This document shows positions 1 to 8,034 of a stretch of DNA of 64,000 nucleotides, in pieces (within the stretch, counting starts at the first letter, position 1; every line of letters starts with the position of its first letter). The translations under genes and the position numbers were made by a program. The stretch spans positions 78,447-142,446 of the forward strand of contig JAESII010000010.1 of the NCBI GenBank assembly GCA_016756725.1, written 5' to 3'. The notes beneath the pieces were generated by a model. That model searched no databases. It was not told the DNA's origin and saw nothing but the letters and a program-made list of their open reading frames with translations. The stretch is from Synergistaceae bacterium. Its GTDB lineage: Bacteria; Synergistota; Synergistia; Synergistales; Aminithiophilaceae.

Positions 1-2
1 TC

Positions 3-161
3 TGGGTCAAGGTTTTCGTGGTCCAGATGGTCACGCTTTTCGGAACACCGGTCCTCGTCGGTCGTTTCCGGACGGATCTCCTCGCCCGTTTTTTTGCACT
101 GGCCGTCACCGGATTCGCTCTGGCCGGTCTGCTGCTTCTTTATTTTGACGTCCGGTTCTGA
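3..161 (+). CDS. C-terminal fragment of a membrane protein, probably NuoH/EchB-like
   Basis: The reading frame is open from the window edge and stops with TGA at 159-161, giving 52 residues. It contains a basic stretch GRFRTDLLARFF followed by one strongly hydrophobic segment (LAVTGFALAGLLLLYF). A basic R-x-R-T/Y-D-x-x-x-R-x patch before a last helix is typical of the end of NuoH-family proton-channel subunits of complex I and Ech/Mbh hydrogenases. The NuoI-like ferredoxin starting 16 bp downstream fits this, because NuoH and NuoI homologues are adjacent in those operons. The fragment is too short for certainty; another polytopic membrane protein is possible. Confidence 0.5.
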   Translation, partial: WVKVFVVQMVTLFGTPVLVGRFRTDLLARFFALAVTGFALAGLLLLYFDVRF

Positions 162-177
162 TCGGAGGTGACGCGCC

Positions 178-627
178 GTGTCCACGTTCTTTTTCCTGCT
201 CCATCAGGCTCTGAGAGGTCCACTGACGCACCCCTTTCCCTTCATCCACATGCCAGATCATCTTCGGGAGGCTCTGTGGGCCGTCAAAGAGGGGCGAGCC
301 GATATCTGTGGCCCTCTGCCGACTCCGGACGGTCTTTGGGGCCAGCTCGTCTATGACCGTCAGAAATGCCGGGGATGCAGGGCCTGCCTGTCCCGCTGCG
401 GCGCCGAGGCAATCAGCGAATCGGACGAGAAGGGGAAAATCGAAATCGATCTGGCCTGCTGCTGTCTCTGCGGGGCCTGTGTCGAGGCCTGCGGGCATTC
501 CGCTCTATCCATGGGCGATTCCTTCCTGAACGCGACCGCGGACCGGACGGAGCTGCTCCTGACCGACTCCGGTTCCGTTCAGATGACTGATGAAGCGGAT
601 CTCTGGTCCGGGGAGAAGGGGCGATGA
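178..627 (+). CDS. 4Fe-4S double-cluster ferredoxin subunit, NuoI/EchF-like
   Basis: 149 residues starting at GTG, with SD cGGAGGtg at 164-170; the next in-frame start, ATG 250, lacks a site as good. Two CxxCxxCxxxC motifs (C64/C67/C70/C74 and C95/C98/C101/C105) should bind two [4Fe-4S] clusters. The N-terminal stretch FFFLLHQALRGPLTHPFP resembles the amphipathic start of NuoI-type subunits that dock on the membrane arm. In that family the protein relays electrons between hydrogenase or dehydrogenase modules. The upstream membrane fragment suggests the end of an Ech/Mbh or complex-I-like operon. The rest lies outside the window, so the complex cannot be named. Confidence 0.75.
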   Translation: MSTFFFLLHQALRGPLTHPFPFIHMPDHLREALWAVKEGRADICGPLPTPDGLWGQLVYDRQKCRGCRACLSRCGAEAISESDEKGKIEIDLACCCLCGACVEACGHSALSMGDSFLNATADRTELLLTDSGSVQMTDEADLWSGEKGR

Positions 628-1655
628 ACGACTCCATCGCCGTTTTTTTCACGGGAGGAACGATTGGGAGTGCCCTGGCTGCTGAGGGAGAGGCCTCGCC
701 GGACGCGTTCCGGTCCCGCGATTTGCAGGAATTGGTGGAACGTTTCTTTGCCGACCTTTCCCTCAACGTGACGTTGCATTTTCCCTGGGGGGAGCGTGGG
801 TTAGACAGTTCCAGTTTCCACCCGGGGCACTGGGTCGCTCTGACCCGTCAAGTCGTCGGCGCTCTCGAAGGCGGGGCGCGCGGGATCCTCATCCTCCATG
901 GGACGGATACGATGGCCTATTCATCAGCCTGGATGAGCCTGGCCCTCGGTGAGATCGATTGCCCCGTCGTCTTCACGGGAAGCCAGCTGACCCTTGACAG
1001 TATCCCCGACGATGTGGCGGTCAATCTCCGTGGTGCCGCCGCCGTAACGGCTTCTCGGCTGGCCGGCGTCTGGATTTACTTCAACTGGAAGCTGTTTCAG
1101 GGCAGGCGGGTCCACAAGGCCCGGGCTCTCCATCCGGACGCCTTTGTCGCCGTCGGCGACGTCCCTTTCTTCTTCACTCCCGAACAGGCAGGACGTCTCG
1201 GTCCGTCCCGGCCACGATCGGGCTGCCTTTTCGCTCCAGAACTGAAGGTAATCCTTGGTCTTTCCGAAGATCAGGCCTGGTCTCGCCGAAAAGAGGTGGC
1301 CTGGATCACTGCCGCTCCAGGATTGATGCCCCGATTTTCAGGGGAAGAGAAGGTTGTGGTGGTCCTCGGTCAGGGGGCGGGAAATGCGTCGGTGCCCTTC
1401 ATGGAAGAGATCGTCTCCTTCTGGGAGGGGCGCAGGAAGCCGCTTCTTCTGGCCTGCAGTCTCGCGGAAGGAGACGAAAAGCGCCCCGAAGCCTATAAGG
1501 ACGTGGGGCTTGCCTGGCTGTCCAGGCGAGGCTTCGGCCTCTGGAGCCAGGGGGACTATCCGCTGGAGTTCATTCACGGCCTGGCCTGGTTTGCCCTTCT
1601 GGGCAATTCGGCCGACCCCGGTTCCGTCCTCTCCCGGTATCTCCGCCGACTCTAA
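624..1655 (+). CDS. L-asparaginase, type I-like
   Basis: 343 residues, the usual length for bacterial asparaginases. It hydrolyses L-asparagine to aspartate and ammonia. The first catalytic motif is TGGTIGS (T10-S16, nucleophile T13) and the second is HGTDTM (92-97, catalytic T94-D95). The DSSS block at 61-64 matches the substrate-binding DSS segment. No signal peptide is visible, so it is probably cytoplasmic. Its ATG overlaps the stop of the ferredoxin gene (ATGA), so it is translated with the redox operon. A glutaminase-asparaginase activity cannot be excluded from sequence alone. Confidence 0.88.
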   Translation: MNDSIAVFFTGGTIGSALAAEGEASPDAFRSRDLQELVERFFADLSLNVTLHFPWGERGLDSSSFHPGHWVALTRQVVGALEGGARGILILHGTDTMAYSSAWMSLALGEIDCPVVFTGSQLTLDSIPDDVAVNLRGAAAVTASRLAGVWIYFNWKLFQGRRVHKARALHPDAFVAVGDVPFFFTPEQAGRLGPSRPRSGCLFAPELKVILGLSEDQAWSRRKEVAWITAAPGLMPRFSGEEKVVVVLGQGAGNASVPFMEEIVSFWEGRRKPLLLACSLAEGDEKRPEAYKDVGLAWLSRRGFGLWSQGDYPLEFIHGLAWFALLGNSADPGSVLSRYLRRL

Positions 1656-1658
1656 AAA

Positions 1659-1685
1659 AACGGGGGCCTTCGCGAGGCCCCCGTT
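1659..1685 (-). terminator. Terminator shared by asparaginase and gltX
   Basis: A perfect 11-bp inverted repeat (AACGGGGGCCT at 1659-1669 pairs with 1675-1685) has a 5-nt loop. It is flanked on the plus strand by a run of A at 1654-1660, which is a T-run for transcripts on the minus strand. It therefore fits best as the intrinsic terminator of gltX (minus) and may also stop the convergent asparaginase transcript, whose stop codon lies 4 bp upstream. Confidence 0.85.
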
Positions 1686-1723
1686 GCTCATTTCCTTCTT
1701 TTTCGTCAGGAAGGGGCTTAGGG

Positions 1724-3040
1724 TCATCCCGCCAGACCGTAATGACGGAGGCGGTGCCGTACTTCCTCTCTGCCGAGGTGAGCGGCGACCTCAAAGATGC
1801 CCGGACTCACCTTGCGCCCCGTCAGCGCCCAGCGAAGGGGCATGGCCAGGTCCTTGAGCTTCATTCCCTGTTCTCCGGCCCAATGACGGGCAAGGTCGGC
1901 CATGGCGTCATGATTCCAGGTCTCCAGTTCGAGGAGAGCCTCGAAGAAGGGAGCCAGGACGGCGCGGGTCTCATCGGAGAGGTCCTTGCCGTCGTAGCGG
2001 GCCTTGACAGGCCCGAAAGAGAGGAAAAAGTCACTGTATTCGGCCATTTCCTTCAGTGTCTGGCCCCGTCCCTCGAGGAGATCGAGGGCGCGGAGGAGAT
2101 AGGCCTCGTCGAAGTTGCCTTTTCCTAGGCCCAGATCCTTCCAGAAGGGACTGATGAGCTCAAGTCGCCGTGCCGGATCGAGCCGTTTGAGATGTTCCTG
2201 GTTGACGAAGCCGAGCTTCTTCATGTCAAAGACGGCCTTGCGCTTGATGACCTTGCTCAGGTCAAAAAGGGCTGTCGCCTCGTCACGGTCGAAGATCTCC
2301 TTGTCCTCTCCTGCCGACCAACCGAGAAGAGCCAGGAAATTGAAGATCCCCTCGGGGATGTATCCCAGATCTCGGTAGTCGTAGACGCTTGTCGCGCCTT
2401 GACGCTTGGAGAGTTTTTTCTTGTCCTCGCCGAGGATCATGGGCAGGTGGGCGAAGTGGGGAATTTCCCAGCCCAGGGCGTCGTAGACGAGGATCTGTTT
2501 GGGCGTGTTGATGATGTGATCCTCACCGCGAATGACGTAGTTGATGGCCATCGTGTGGTCGTCGACGACGACGGCGAAGTTGTACGTCGGCGTCCCGTCA
2601 CTTTTGATGAGGACCGTGTCTTTGATGGTCTCACTTTTGATTTCGATGGAGCCGTAGACGATATCTTCAAAGAGGAGAGTCCTGTCCTGAGGGACGTGCT
2701 GGATGATGGCCTCTCCCTCGCGGTAGGCCAGTCCCCTTCCGACGAGTTCCTCGGCGTAGCGGTGATAAATGTCGAGCCGCTCCGACTGGCGGTAGGGCCC
2801 ATAGTCACCGCCGCAGTCGGGGCCTTCGTCCCAGTCCAGTCCCAGCCAGCGCATTCCGGACAGAATGGTCTTTTCAAAGGCTTCCGTCGATCGCTGGCGG
2901 TCGCTGTCTTCGATGCGAAGAATGAAGCTTCCCCCCATTCTCCTGGCCCAGAGCCAATTGAAAAGGGCCGTGTGTGCCCCTCCGATGTGGAGGGCACCGG
3001 TCGGGCTCGGCGCGAAGCGGACGCGTACCGTTTCCGTCAT
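1724..3040 (-). CDS. gltX: Glutamyl-tRNA synthetase, internally shortened
   Basis: 438 residues; bacterial GluRS is usually 465-500. It charges tRNA-Glu (and tRNA-Gln in species that use the amidotransferase route). Class I signatures are HIGG (18-21) in PSPTGALHIGG and KLSKR (209-213). The catalytic-core motif LRIEDSDRQR follows at 41-50. After GRGLAYRE (101-109) the protein jumps directly to GEAIIQHVP, where other GluRS have about 36 more residues, including the zinc-binding loop of zinc-type enzymes. The reading frame is clean across this point. The start is supported by GGAGGAGG just upstream. It is convergent with the asparaginase gene and divergent from polA. Confidence 0.93.
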   Translation of the reverse strand: MTETVRVRFAPSPTGALHIGGAHTALFNWLWARRMGGSFILRIEDSDRQRSTEAFEKTILSGMRWLGLDWDEGPDCGGDYGPYRQSERLDIYHRYAEELVGRGLAYREGEAIIQHVPQDRTLLFEDIVYGSIEIKSETIKDTVLIKSDGTPTYNFAVVVDDHTMAINYVIRGEDHIINTPKQILVYDALGWEIPHFAHLPMILGEDKKKLSKRQGATSVYDYRDLGYIPEGIFNFLALLGWSAGEDKEIFDRDEATALFDLSKVIKRKAVFDMKKLGFVNQEHLKRLDPARRLELISPFWKDLGLGKGNFDEAYLLRALDLLEGRGQTLKEMAEYSDFFLSFGPVKARYDGKDLSDETRAVLAPFFEALLELETWNHDAMADLARHWAGEQGMKLKDLAMPLRWALTGRKVSPGIFEVAAHLGREEVRHRLRHYGLAG

Positions 3041-3107
3041 GGTCCTGTTACCTCCTCCTGCCTGGATGCTTCACCCCAGGCTCTCAGGTCTTATACTAGG
3101 CCCAGTG

Positions 3108-3113
3108 ATTATA
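3108..3113 (-). promoter_or_regulatory. Possible -10 element for gltX
   Basis: A perfect TATAAT reads on the minus strand about 70 bp upstream of the gltX start. No good -35 hexamer lies at 16-18 bp, so the assignment rests on the -10 box and its position in the divergent gltX-polA spacer (3041-3205). I see no clear matching promoter for polA there. Confidence 0.35.
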
Positions 3114-3205
3114 CCTTACCGTCAGTCTCTTTCTCCCACGCCTCTGTCTCTTCCGGCAGGGCTACGGGTTTTTTGAGATGATATTGGACGAAGGAGAGAT
3201 TTCCA

Positions 3206-5725
3206 TTGAAACCGAAGACCCTGCTACTTGTCGACGGCCATGGCCTGGCCTATCGGGGCTTCTATGCCCTGCCCGAACTGACGGCCCCCGACGGACGGCC
3301 GACGAGTGCCATCGTCGGCTTCTTCAATATGTTTTTGAAGATCGTCGACGAAAGGGAGCCCGATGCCGTCGCCGTCATCTTCGATGCGGCAGCGCCGACC
3401 TTCCGCCATGAGGCTTTCGAAGACTACAAGGGCACCCGTAAGCCGACTCCTGAGCTCCTGAAAGAGCAGATCCCCCTGATCAAGGAAATCCTCGAGGCTG
3501 CAGGCTATCCCCCTCATGAAAAGGCCGGTCTCGAGGCCGACGACATTATTGCCGCCACGGCGCTTGCCGCCGCAGAAAAGGGGATTGAGGTGCTGATCCT
3601 CACGGCGGATAAGGACCTTCTTCAGATTGTGGGACCCTCCATTCGGGTCCTTAGGCCTCAGAAGGGGGTCAGTACCTTCCGCCTTTACGACCCGGAGGTT
3701 TTCGTGAACGAATACGGTTTCGCCCCGAACCTCATGGCCGACTATCTGGCTCTTGTCGGCGACAGTAGTGATAACGTGCCCGGCGTCCCCGGCATCGGCG
3801 ACAAGACTGCCCGACGGCTTCTTGCCTCCTGGGGTGGCCTGGAGGAGATCTTGGCCCATCTTGATGACCTCCCCAAGGGGCAGGCCAACAGGCTCCGCGA
3901 AGGGGCCAATTCGGCTCGGGCCAGTCTCGAGCTGACCCGACTTCGCCTGGAAGGAGCGCTGCCTCTGGAAAGCCTCTCCCGTCGGTCCACGGATAGCGAT
4001 AGTCTGAACCAATACTGCACCGAGCTGGGATTGGAAAAACTCAGGAACCGCTTCGGGGCCAACGGTGTCTACGAGGACCGAACCCTCACCGTTGACCTTG
4101 CCCAGACTCGAGAGGTGTCTCTTGCCGCCTTGGCTGAGGGAGCTTTGCTGATTGTCGCCGAAGACGGGGACGACGTTCTTTTCGGCGACGGTCTCGGGTT
4201 ATTTGCCCGGGTCTCCGGGACGTCCTTGCCCGCAGAAAGGTGTGTGTCACTGCTCCGGTCCGCTTCCAAGGTCATCACCTGGGGTTACAAGGAGCTCTGC
4301 AGGAAACTCCCCGAGGGAGTGCTCCCGCCCGAGCGGGTATGGGACGGTAAGATTGTCGACTACCTCCTTCATCCTGACAGGGGGGAGCGCAGTCTGGAAA
4401 AGGTCCTGCAGAGGCCGTCTCTGTCGCCGGGAGACAGGATCCTTCTCCTGAAGGAGACCTATGACGCCTGGATGCCCCTTCTCGGTGAAGGGCAACGACG
4501 GCTCATGGAGAGGGTGGACCTCCCCCTGAGCCCCGTCCTGGCGGCCATGGAGGAGGAGGGTCTTGGTCTAGACCGCCTCCAGTTGGGGGGGCTCGAAGCG
4601 GAACTTAAGGACCGCCTGGCCCTGATTGAAAAGAAGATCGGCGACCGGGCTCATCGGAGGATCAACCTCAACTCGCCCAAGCAGGTGGGTGAGCTCCTTT
4701 TTGACCATCTCGGTCTTCCCCCCCTCAAAAGGACGAAGACTGGCTATTCGACGGACATTTCCGTCCTTGAGGAACTTGCCTCGCTCCCTGACGGTAGGGG
4801 TGAGGTGCCTGCTCTCATCGTCGAGCACCGAGAGGTGGCTAAAATGCTCTCGGGTTTCATTTCTCCCCTTCTCGCGACGGGCGAGGGCGATCGGTCAATC
4901 CTTCATTCCACTTTCGAACAGACCACGACGGGAACGGGACGGCTCTCCAGCCGCGACCCCAATCTTCAGAACCTGCCCGTTTTCGGGCACTGGGCTGCCC
5001 GACTGAGACAGTGTCTCGTGCCGCGTCAGAAAGGTGCCCTCTTCGTCGCCGCGGACTATTCCCAGATAGAGCTCCGCGTTCTTGCCCATTACAGCAACGA
5101 TCCGCGGCTCAGGGCGGCTTTCGCCGAAGGACGGGACATCCATGCCGAGACGGCGAGCTCCCTTTTCGGCGTTGCAGCGGAGAAGGTTTCTGCAGAACAG
5201 CGAAGACGAGCAAAAGTCGTCAACTTTGGCCTCCTCTATGGGATGACGGCCTTTGGTCTCGCCCAGAGGCTCTCCATCGGCCAGGCTGAGGCCAAAGAGA
5301 TTATCGACCGCTACTTTGCCACCTTTCCTCTCGTCGCCGATTTTCTTGAAGGGAGCGTCGTGGAGGCGAAAAAGCGGGGCTACACGCAGACTCTCTTCGG
5401 CAGGCGCCGTCCCCTAGATGAGGTTTCGACCGTCGAGGGGCGTGGCAACGGAGCCCTTCGTCGGGTTGCCGTCAACACGCCCATACAGGGAACGGCCGCG
5501 GACATCGCCAAGATGGCCATGATTGGTTTTCACGAGCGGACCCGGCGAGAAGGGAAGACCTGGCCCTTGGTCCTTCAGGTTCACGATTCTCTTGTCTGCG
5601 CTTGTCTTCCTCAGGAGGCCGACGAGGCCGAAAAGACCCTTGTCACGGTCATGGAAGGGGCCTTCCCCCTTTCCGTCCCCCTCGTGGCGTCACCGAAGCG
5701 AGGCGACTCCCTGGCAGACATCTGA
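3206..5725 (+). CDS. polA: DNA polymerase I
   Basis: 839 residues. The N-terminal 5'-nuclease domain (about 1-265) opens with LLLVDGHGLAYRGFYAL and removes primers and flaps. The middle region (about 290-430) has the fold position of a 3'-5' exonuclease but lacks the DxE start of the exo motifs, so proofreading is probably lost, as in the Thermus and Bacillus enzymes. The polymerase domain carries motif A (DYSQIELRVLAH, catalytic D617), motif B (RRRAKVVNFGLLYGM) and motif C (VHDSL, catalytic D794). The start is TTG with SD AAGGAGAG at 3191-3198, 7 bp upstream. It is probably the first gene of its transcript. Confidence 0.95.
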   Translation: MKPKTLLLVDGHGLAYRGFYALPELTAPDGRPTSAIVGFFNMFLKIVDEREPDAVAVIFDAAAPTFRHEAFEDYKGTRKPTPELLKEQIPLIKEILEAAGYPPHEKAGLEADDIIAATALAAAEKGIEVLILTADKDLLQIVGPSIRVLRPQKGVSTFRLYDPEVFVNEYGFAPNLMADYLALVGDSSDNVPGVPGIGDKTARRLLASWGGLEEILAHLDDLPKGQANRLREGANSARASLELTRLRLEGALPLESLSRRSTDSDSLNQYCTELGLEKLRNRFGANGVYEDRTLTVDLAQTREVSLAALAEGALLIVAEDGDDVLFGDGLGLFARVSGTSLPAERCVSLLRSASKVITWGYKELCRKLPEGVLPPERVWDGKIVDYLLHPDRGERSLEKVLQRPSLSPGDRILLLKETYDAWMPLLGEGQRRLMERVDLPLSPVLAAMEEEGLGLDRLQLGGLEAELKDRLALIEKKIGDRAHRRINLNSPKQVGELLFDHLGLPPLKRTKTGYSTDISVLEELASLPDGRGEVPALIVEHREVAKMLSGFISPLLATGEGDRSILHSTFEQTTTGTGRLSSRDPNLQNLPVFGHWAARLRQCLVPRQKGALFVAADYSQIELRVLAHYSNDPRLRAAFAEGRDIHAETASSLFGVAAEKVSAEQRRRAKVVNFGLLYGMTAFGLAQRLSIGQAEAKEIIDRYFATFPLVADFLEGSVVEAKKRGYTQTLFGRRRPLDEVSTVEGRGNGALRRVAVNTPIQGTAADIAKMAMIGFHERTRREGKTWPLVLQVHDSLVCACLPQEADEAEKTLVTVMEGAFPLSVPLVASPKRGDSLADI

Positions 5726-5830
5726 AGGCTCTTTTCCCTTTACAGTCCCCGGCGGGAAACGTATCATTAGACGCGCTGGCTGAACCGAAAAGAAAACCGA
5801 GAGGTTTGATCAAAAGGAGGAAGAATAGCC

Positions 5831-6961
5831 TTGGTTATGCGGATGCTGAGAACCCAGATCAAGTGGATCATGTTAAGTGTTGCCGTCGTTTTTGTTCTTT
5901 CCATTCTGTTCATGTACGGCCCCATGGGTGGAGGAGGAAGCGACGACGGAGGCATGAAAGACTATCCCGTCGCCACTCTTGATGGCACCAAGGTCATGCG
6001 TTCCTCCATTGAAATGGGCCTTCGGGATGCCGTTGAACGGGCGAATCTACAGGAAGTGACCTCGGCGGATCTTCCGGCCCTTCGCAAGTCGGTCCTCCAG
6101 AACATCATTCTCACGCACGAGCTTGAAAAAGAGGCCAAGGCGAGAGGCATCGCCGTTACCGACCAGGAAGTCGACGACGTCGTTGCCGAGATCAAGGATC
6201 AGTTCCCCACTGTCGAGGCTTATGATCAGTATCTCGAGAGATCCGGCATCGAGATGAAGGCCCTTCGGGAGAACATAGCCCGCCAGCTCGCGCAGCAGAA
6301 GGTCTTTGAAGGGGAGCTTTCCTCCGTTGTCCTTGGCGAAGAGGAAATCGCTGAGTTCTATGACAAGACGAAAGAGGTCTTCTTCCGTCGGCCTGAAGGG
6401 TTCAATCTCAATGTCGCCCATCTTCCCGCCGAAGATCTTGCCCGGGAAGTCGCAGAGAAGATCAATGCCCAGGGCGACTGGGATGGTGCACTGAATATCC
6501 TTTCTTCCGATGTCCGGGACCATACGCCATACGACCAGCCTGTCTTCGTCGCCTCCGAGGCTCTGGCGAGTCACTTCGGGCAAGTCCTTTCGGCTGACAT
6601 GAACGTTGCCGTGGGCCCCTTCGAGGTCGCCAGCGATGATTTCGTCGTGATCATGAAGCGGGAAGCCCTTCCTGAACAGATCCTGCCGCTCGACGAGGTG
6701 AGCCAAGACATCTCCAACCTTCTTCTTTCCCGAAAACGGAGTGAGGTCCAGCACAAGTTTTTCCATGACCTCATCGCGAGGGCAAACGTCACCGTCCACG
6801 ACGAAGAACTTTTCGCCGTTTCTGTTGTCCCTGAGCCCGCTTCGAAGGATCTGGAAACGGCTTCAACTGACGCCGCCCAGAGGCCTCTTTCTCAAGACAC
6901 CGAAGAGACGGCTTCGCAGGAAGGGGAGCCCCTTTCGGAAGACAGCGACATGACGGAATAG
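5831..6961 (+). CDS. Membrane-anchored SurA/PpiD-like chaperone
   Basis: 376 residues. A single hydrophobic segment (about 13-31, IMLSVAVVFVLSILFMYG) should anchor the protein with most of it outside the cytoplasm. Residues about 45-190 resemble the SurA_N chaperone domain: a short strand ending in DGTKV, then helices with the recurring pattern of an I-L-x-x-E-L-E-K-E-A segment. I see no clear parvulin isomerase motif, so it may be a chaperone without isomerase activity. The C-terminal 50 residues are acidic and low-complexity. The TTG at 5831 is chosen because AAGGAGG at 5814-5820 lies 10 bp upstream; ATG 5837 would be 16 bp away. Confidence 0.7.
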   Translation: MVMRMLRTQIKWIMLSVAVVFVLSILFMYGPMGGGGSDDGGMKDYPVATLDGTKVMRSSIEMGLRDAVERANLQEVTSADLPALRKSVLQNIILTHELEKEAKARGIAVTDQEVDDVVAEIKDQFPTVEAYDQYLERSGIEMKALRENIARQLAQQKVFEGELSSVVLGEEEIAEFYDKTKEVFFRRPEGFNLNVAHLPAEDLAREVAEKINAQGDWDGALNILSSDVRDHTPYDQPVFVASEALASHFGQVLSADMNVAVGPFEVASDDFVVIMKREALPEQILPLDEVSQDISNLLLSRKRSEVQHKFFHDLIARANVTVHDEELFAVSVVPEPASKDLETASTDAAQRPLSQDTEETASQEGEPLSEDSDMTE

Positions 6962-6988
6962 CAAGACGGATCATCGTCGGGACCGCTA

Positions 6989-7017
6989 TTGACATTATGG
7001 GGAGTGCCTCATAGAAT
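6989..7017 (+). promoter_or_regulatory. Sigma-70-type promoter of the tRNA-Ser/tRNA-Arg pair
   Basis: Perfect -35 TTGACA (6989-6994), 17-bp spacer, and -10 TAGAAT (7012-7017, 5 of 6). The predicted start is about 10 bp before tRNA-Ser. Confidence 0.85.
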
Positions 7018-7033
7018 AGTTCCCGCAGACCGA

Positions 7034-7127
7034 GGTGGGATGGCCGAGCGGCTGAAGGCACTCGCCTGCTAAGCGAGTAGCGGGGCTAAAACCTCGCTCC
7101 AGGGTTCGAATCCCTGTCCCACCGCCA
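7034..7127 (+). tRNA. tRNA-Ser (anticodon GCU)
   Basis: 94 nt including an encoded CCA. The acceptor stem GGTGGGA pairs with TCCCACC. The anticodon stem CTCGC/GCGAG encloses the loop CTGCTAA, giving GCU. The long variable arm expected of a class II tRNA is present, and the T-loop reads GGTTCGAATCC. It reads AGC/AGU codons. Confidence 0.97.
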
Positions 7128-7139
7128 GATTGCAAACAC

Positions 7140-7216
7140 GCGCCGGTAGCTCAATTGGATAGAGCGTCTGGCTACGGACCAGGAGGTTACGGGTTCAAGT
7201 CCTGTCCGGCGCGCCA
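7140..7216 (+). tRNA. tRNA-Arg (anticodon ACG)
   Basis: 77 nt including CCA. The acceptor GCGCCGG pairs with CCGGCGC. The anticodon loop CTACGGA gives ACG (A34 expected to become inosine), and the T-arm is ACGGGTTCAAGTCCTGT. It lies 12 bp after tRNA-Ser and shares its promoter and the terminator that follows. Confidence 0.97.
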
Positions 7217-7223
7217 AAAACGT

Positions 7224-7252
7224 AAAGAGACTCCCTAGGAGTCTCTTTTTTT
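7224..7252 (+). terminator. Terminator of the tRNA pair
   Basis: An 11-bp perfect stem (AAAGAGACTCC with GGAGTCTCTTT) has a CTA loop and runs into a T-tract to 7252. Confidence 0.93.
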
Positions 7253-7266
7253 GTTCCTGGCGACGC

Positions 7267-7295
7267 TTGACAAGTTTCTCCCTTTCCTTTACAGT
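7267..7295 (+). promoter_or_regulatory. Promoter of the first cold-shock gene
   Basis: Perfect -35 TTGACA (7267-7272), 17-bp spacer, -10 TACAGT (7290-7295, 4 of 6). It leaves a leader of roughly 45 nt before the TTG start. Confidence 0.65.
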
Positions 7296-7344
7296 TCCTT
7301 TGTCGGCAGGCGCCGCCGATCAATACCTGTTAGGAGGCAATACC

Positions 7345-7548
7345 TTGACAACAAAGGGTACCGTTAAGTGGTTCAACGAGACGAAGGGCTACGGCTTTGT
7401 CACCACCGATGAGGGCAAGGACGTATTCGTCCATTTCAGCGCCATTGCGATGGATGGATTCAAGACCCTCGCGGAGGGTCAGCGGGTGGAGTTCGAGATC
7501 ACCCAAGGACAGAAGGGCCCTCAGGCCTCCAACGTCGTTAAGATCTAA
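7345..7548 (+). CDS. Cold-shock domain protein, copy 1
   Basis: 67 residues forming one cold-shock (OB-fold) domain. It carries RNP1 KGYGFV and RNP2 VFVHF, which bind single-stranded nucleic acid in this family, where proteins act as RNA chaperones or transcription antiterminators. The TTG at 7345 is chosen because TAGGAGG (7331-7337) lies 7 bp upstream and it gives the standard family length; an upstream in-frame extension would run into the promoter. It has its own promoter and terminator and is paired with a close paralogue 195 bp downstream. Confidence 0.95.
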   Translation: MTTKGTVKWFNETKGYGFVTTDEGKDVFVHFSAIAMDGFKTLAEGQRVEFEITQGQKGPQASNVVKI

Positions 7549-7569
7549 CTTTTTCAACTAGAGCGTAGA

Positions 7570-7605
7570 GCGGCATTTCCCAAAGGGATGCCGCCTTCTT
7601 TTTTT
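7570..7605 (+). terminator. Terminator of cold-shock gene 1
   Basis: GCGGCAT (7570-7576) pairs with ATGCCGC (7588-7594). The inner bases TCCC/GGGA extend the stem, and the sequence cttcTTTTTTTT follows. Confidence 0.85.
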
Positions 7606-7659
7606 CGAGAAGCCGCTCTTCACGAGGCCAGAAGATTGGCCCGTGCCCAAGGATCGCAC

Positions 7660-7688
7660 TTGACAGGATCTATTCCGTACACTAGTGT
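7660..7688 (+). promoter_or_regulatory. Probable promoter of the second cold-shock gene
   Basis: A perfect TTGACA at 7660-7665 sits in the same place relative to its gene as the promoter of copy 1. At 17 bp the -10 would be TAGTGT (7683-7688), which is weak, so the exact -10 is uncertain. Confidence 0.5.
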
Positions 7689-7742
7689 ATCCTTGTCGTG
7701 CGAGTCGCGGCAGGACTTTATTTTAGTATAGGGGGAACTGTC

Positions 7743-7946
7743 TTGAGTCTTCAGGGAACGGTCAAATGGTTTAACGATGCAAAGGGTTATGGTTTCATCA
7801 CCACCGATGAGGGCAAGGATGTCTTCGTCCATTTCAGTGCTATCGCCATGGATGGCTTCAAGAGTCTCGCCGAGGGACAGCGGGTGGAATTCGACATCAC
7901 CCAGGGCCAGAAGGGCGAACAGGCCGTTAACGTCGTTCGCCTCTAG
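7743..7946 (+). CDS. Cold-shock domain protein, copy 2
   Basis: 67 residues, differing from copy 1 at 12 positions by my count. RNP1 (KGYGFI) and RNP2 (VFVHF) are intact. The start is TTG with a G-rich SD (7731-7735) 7 bp upstream, matching the gene structure of copy 1. The long shared block from KGYGF to AMDGFK suggests a recent tandem duplication or gene conversion. The separate promoters would allow different temperature or growth control of the two copies. Confidence 0.95.
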   Translation: MSLQGTVKWFNDAKGYGFITTDEGKDVFVHFSAIAMDGFKSLAEGQRVEFDITQGQKGEQAVNVVRL

Positions 7947-7968
7947 GCGAAGCGCCTAAAGGCCAGCC

Positions 7969-8021
7969 CAGTCCATAAGCGAGGGGCCCCTCGTAAAGGG
8001 GGGCCCTTCGCTTATGGACTG
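7969..8021 (+). terminator. Long hairpin between convergent csp copy 2 and the TAXI gene
   Basis: 7969-7990 pairs with 8000-8021 over 22 bp with a single G-U pair and a 9-nt loop. It lies between the stop of the cold-shock gene (7946) and the stop of the minus-strand gene (8035). It lacks a clear T-run on either side, but position and stability suggest a bidirectional terminator. Confidence 0.7.
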
Positions 8022-8034
8022 TGTGGCAAAAGGG

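Noticed and set aside
2192..3181. Long plus-strand open frame opposite gltX
   Set aside because: gltX on the minus strand has all synthetase motifs; the opposite frame has no recognisable domain and is compositionally an antisense shadow.
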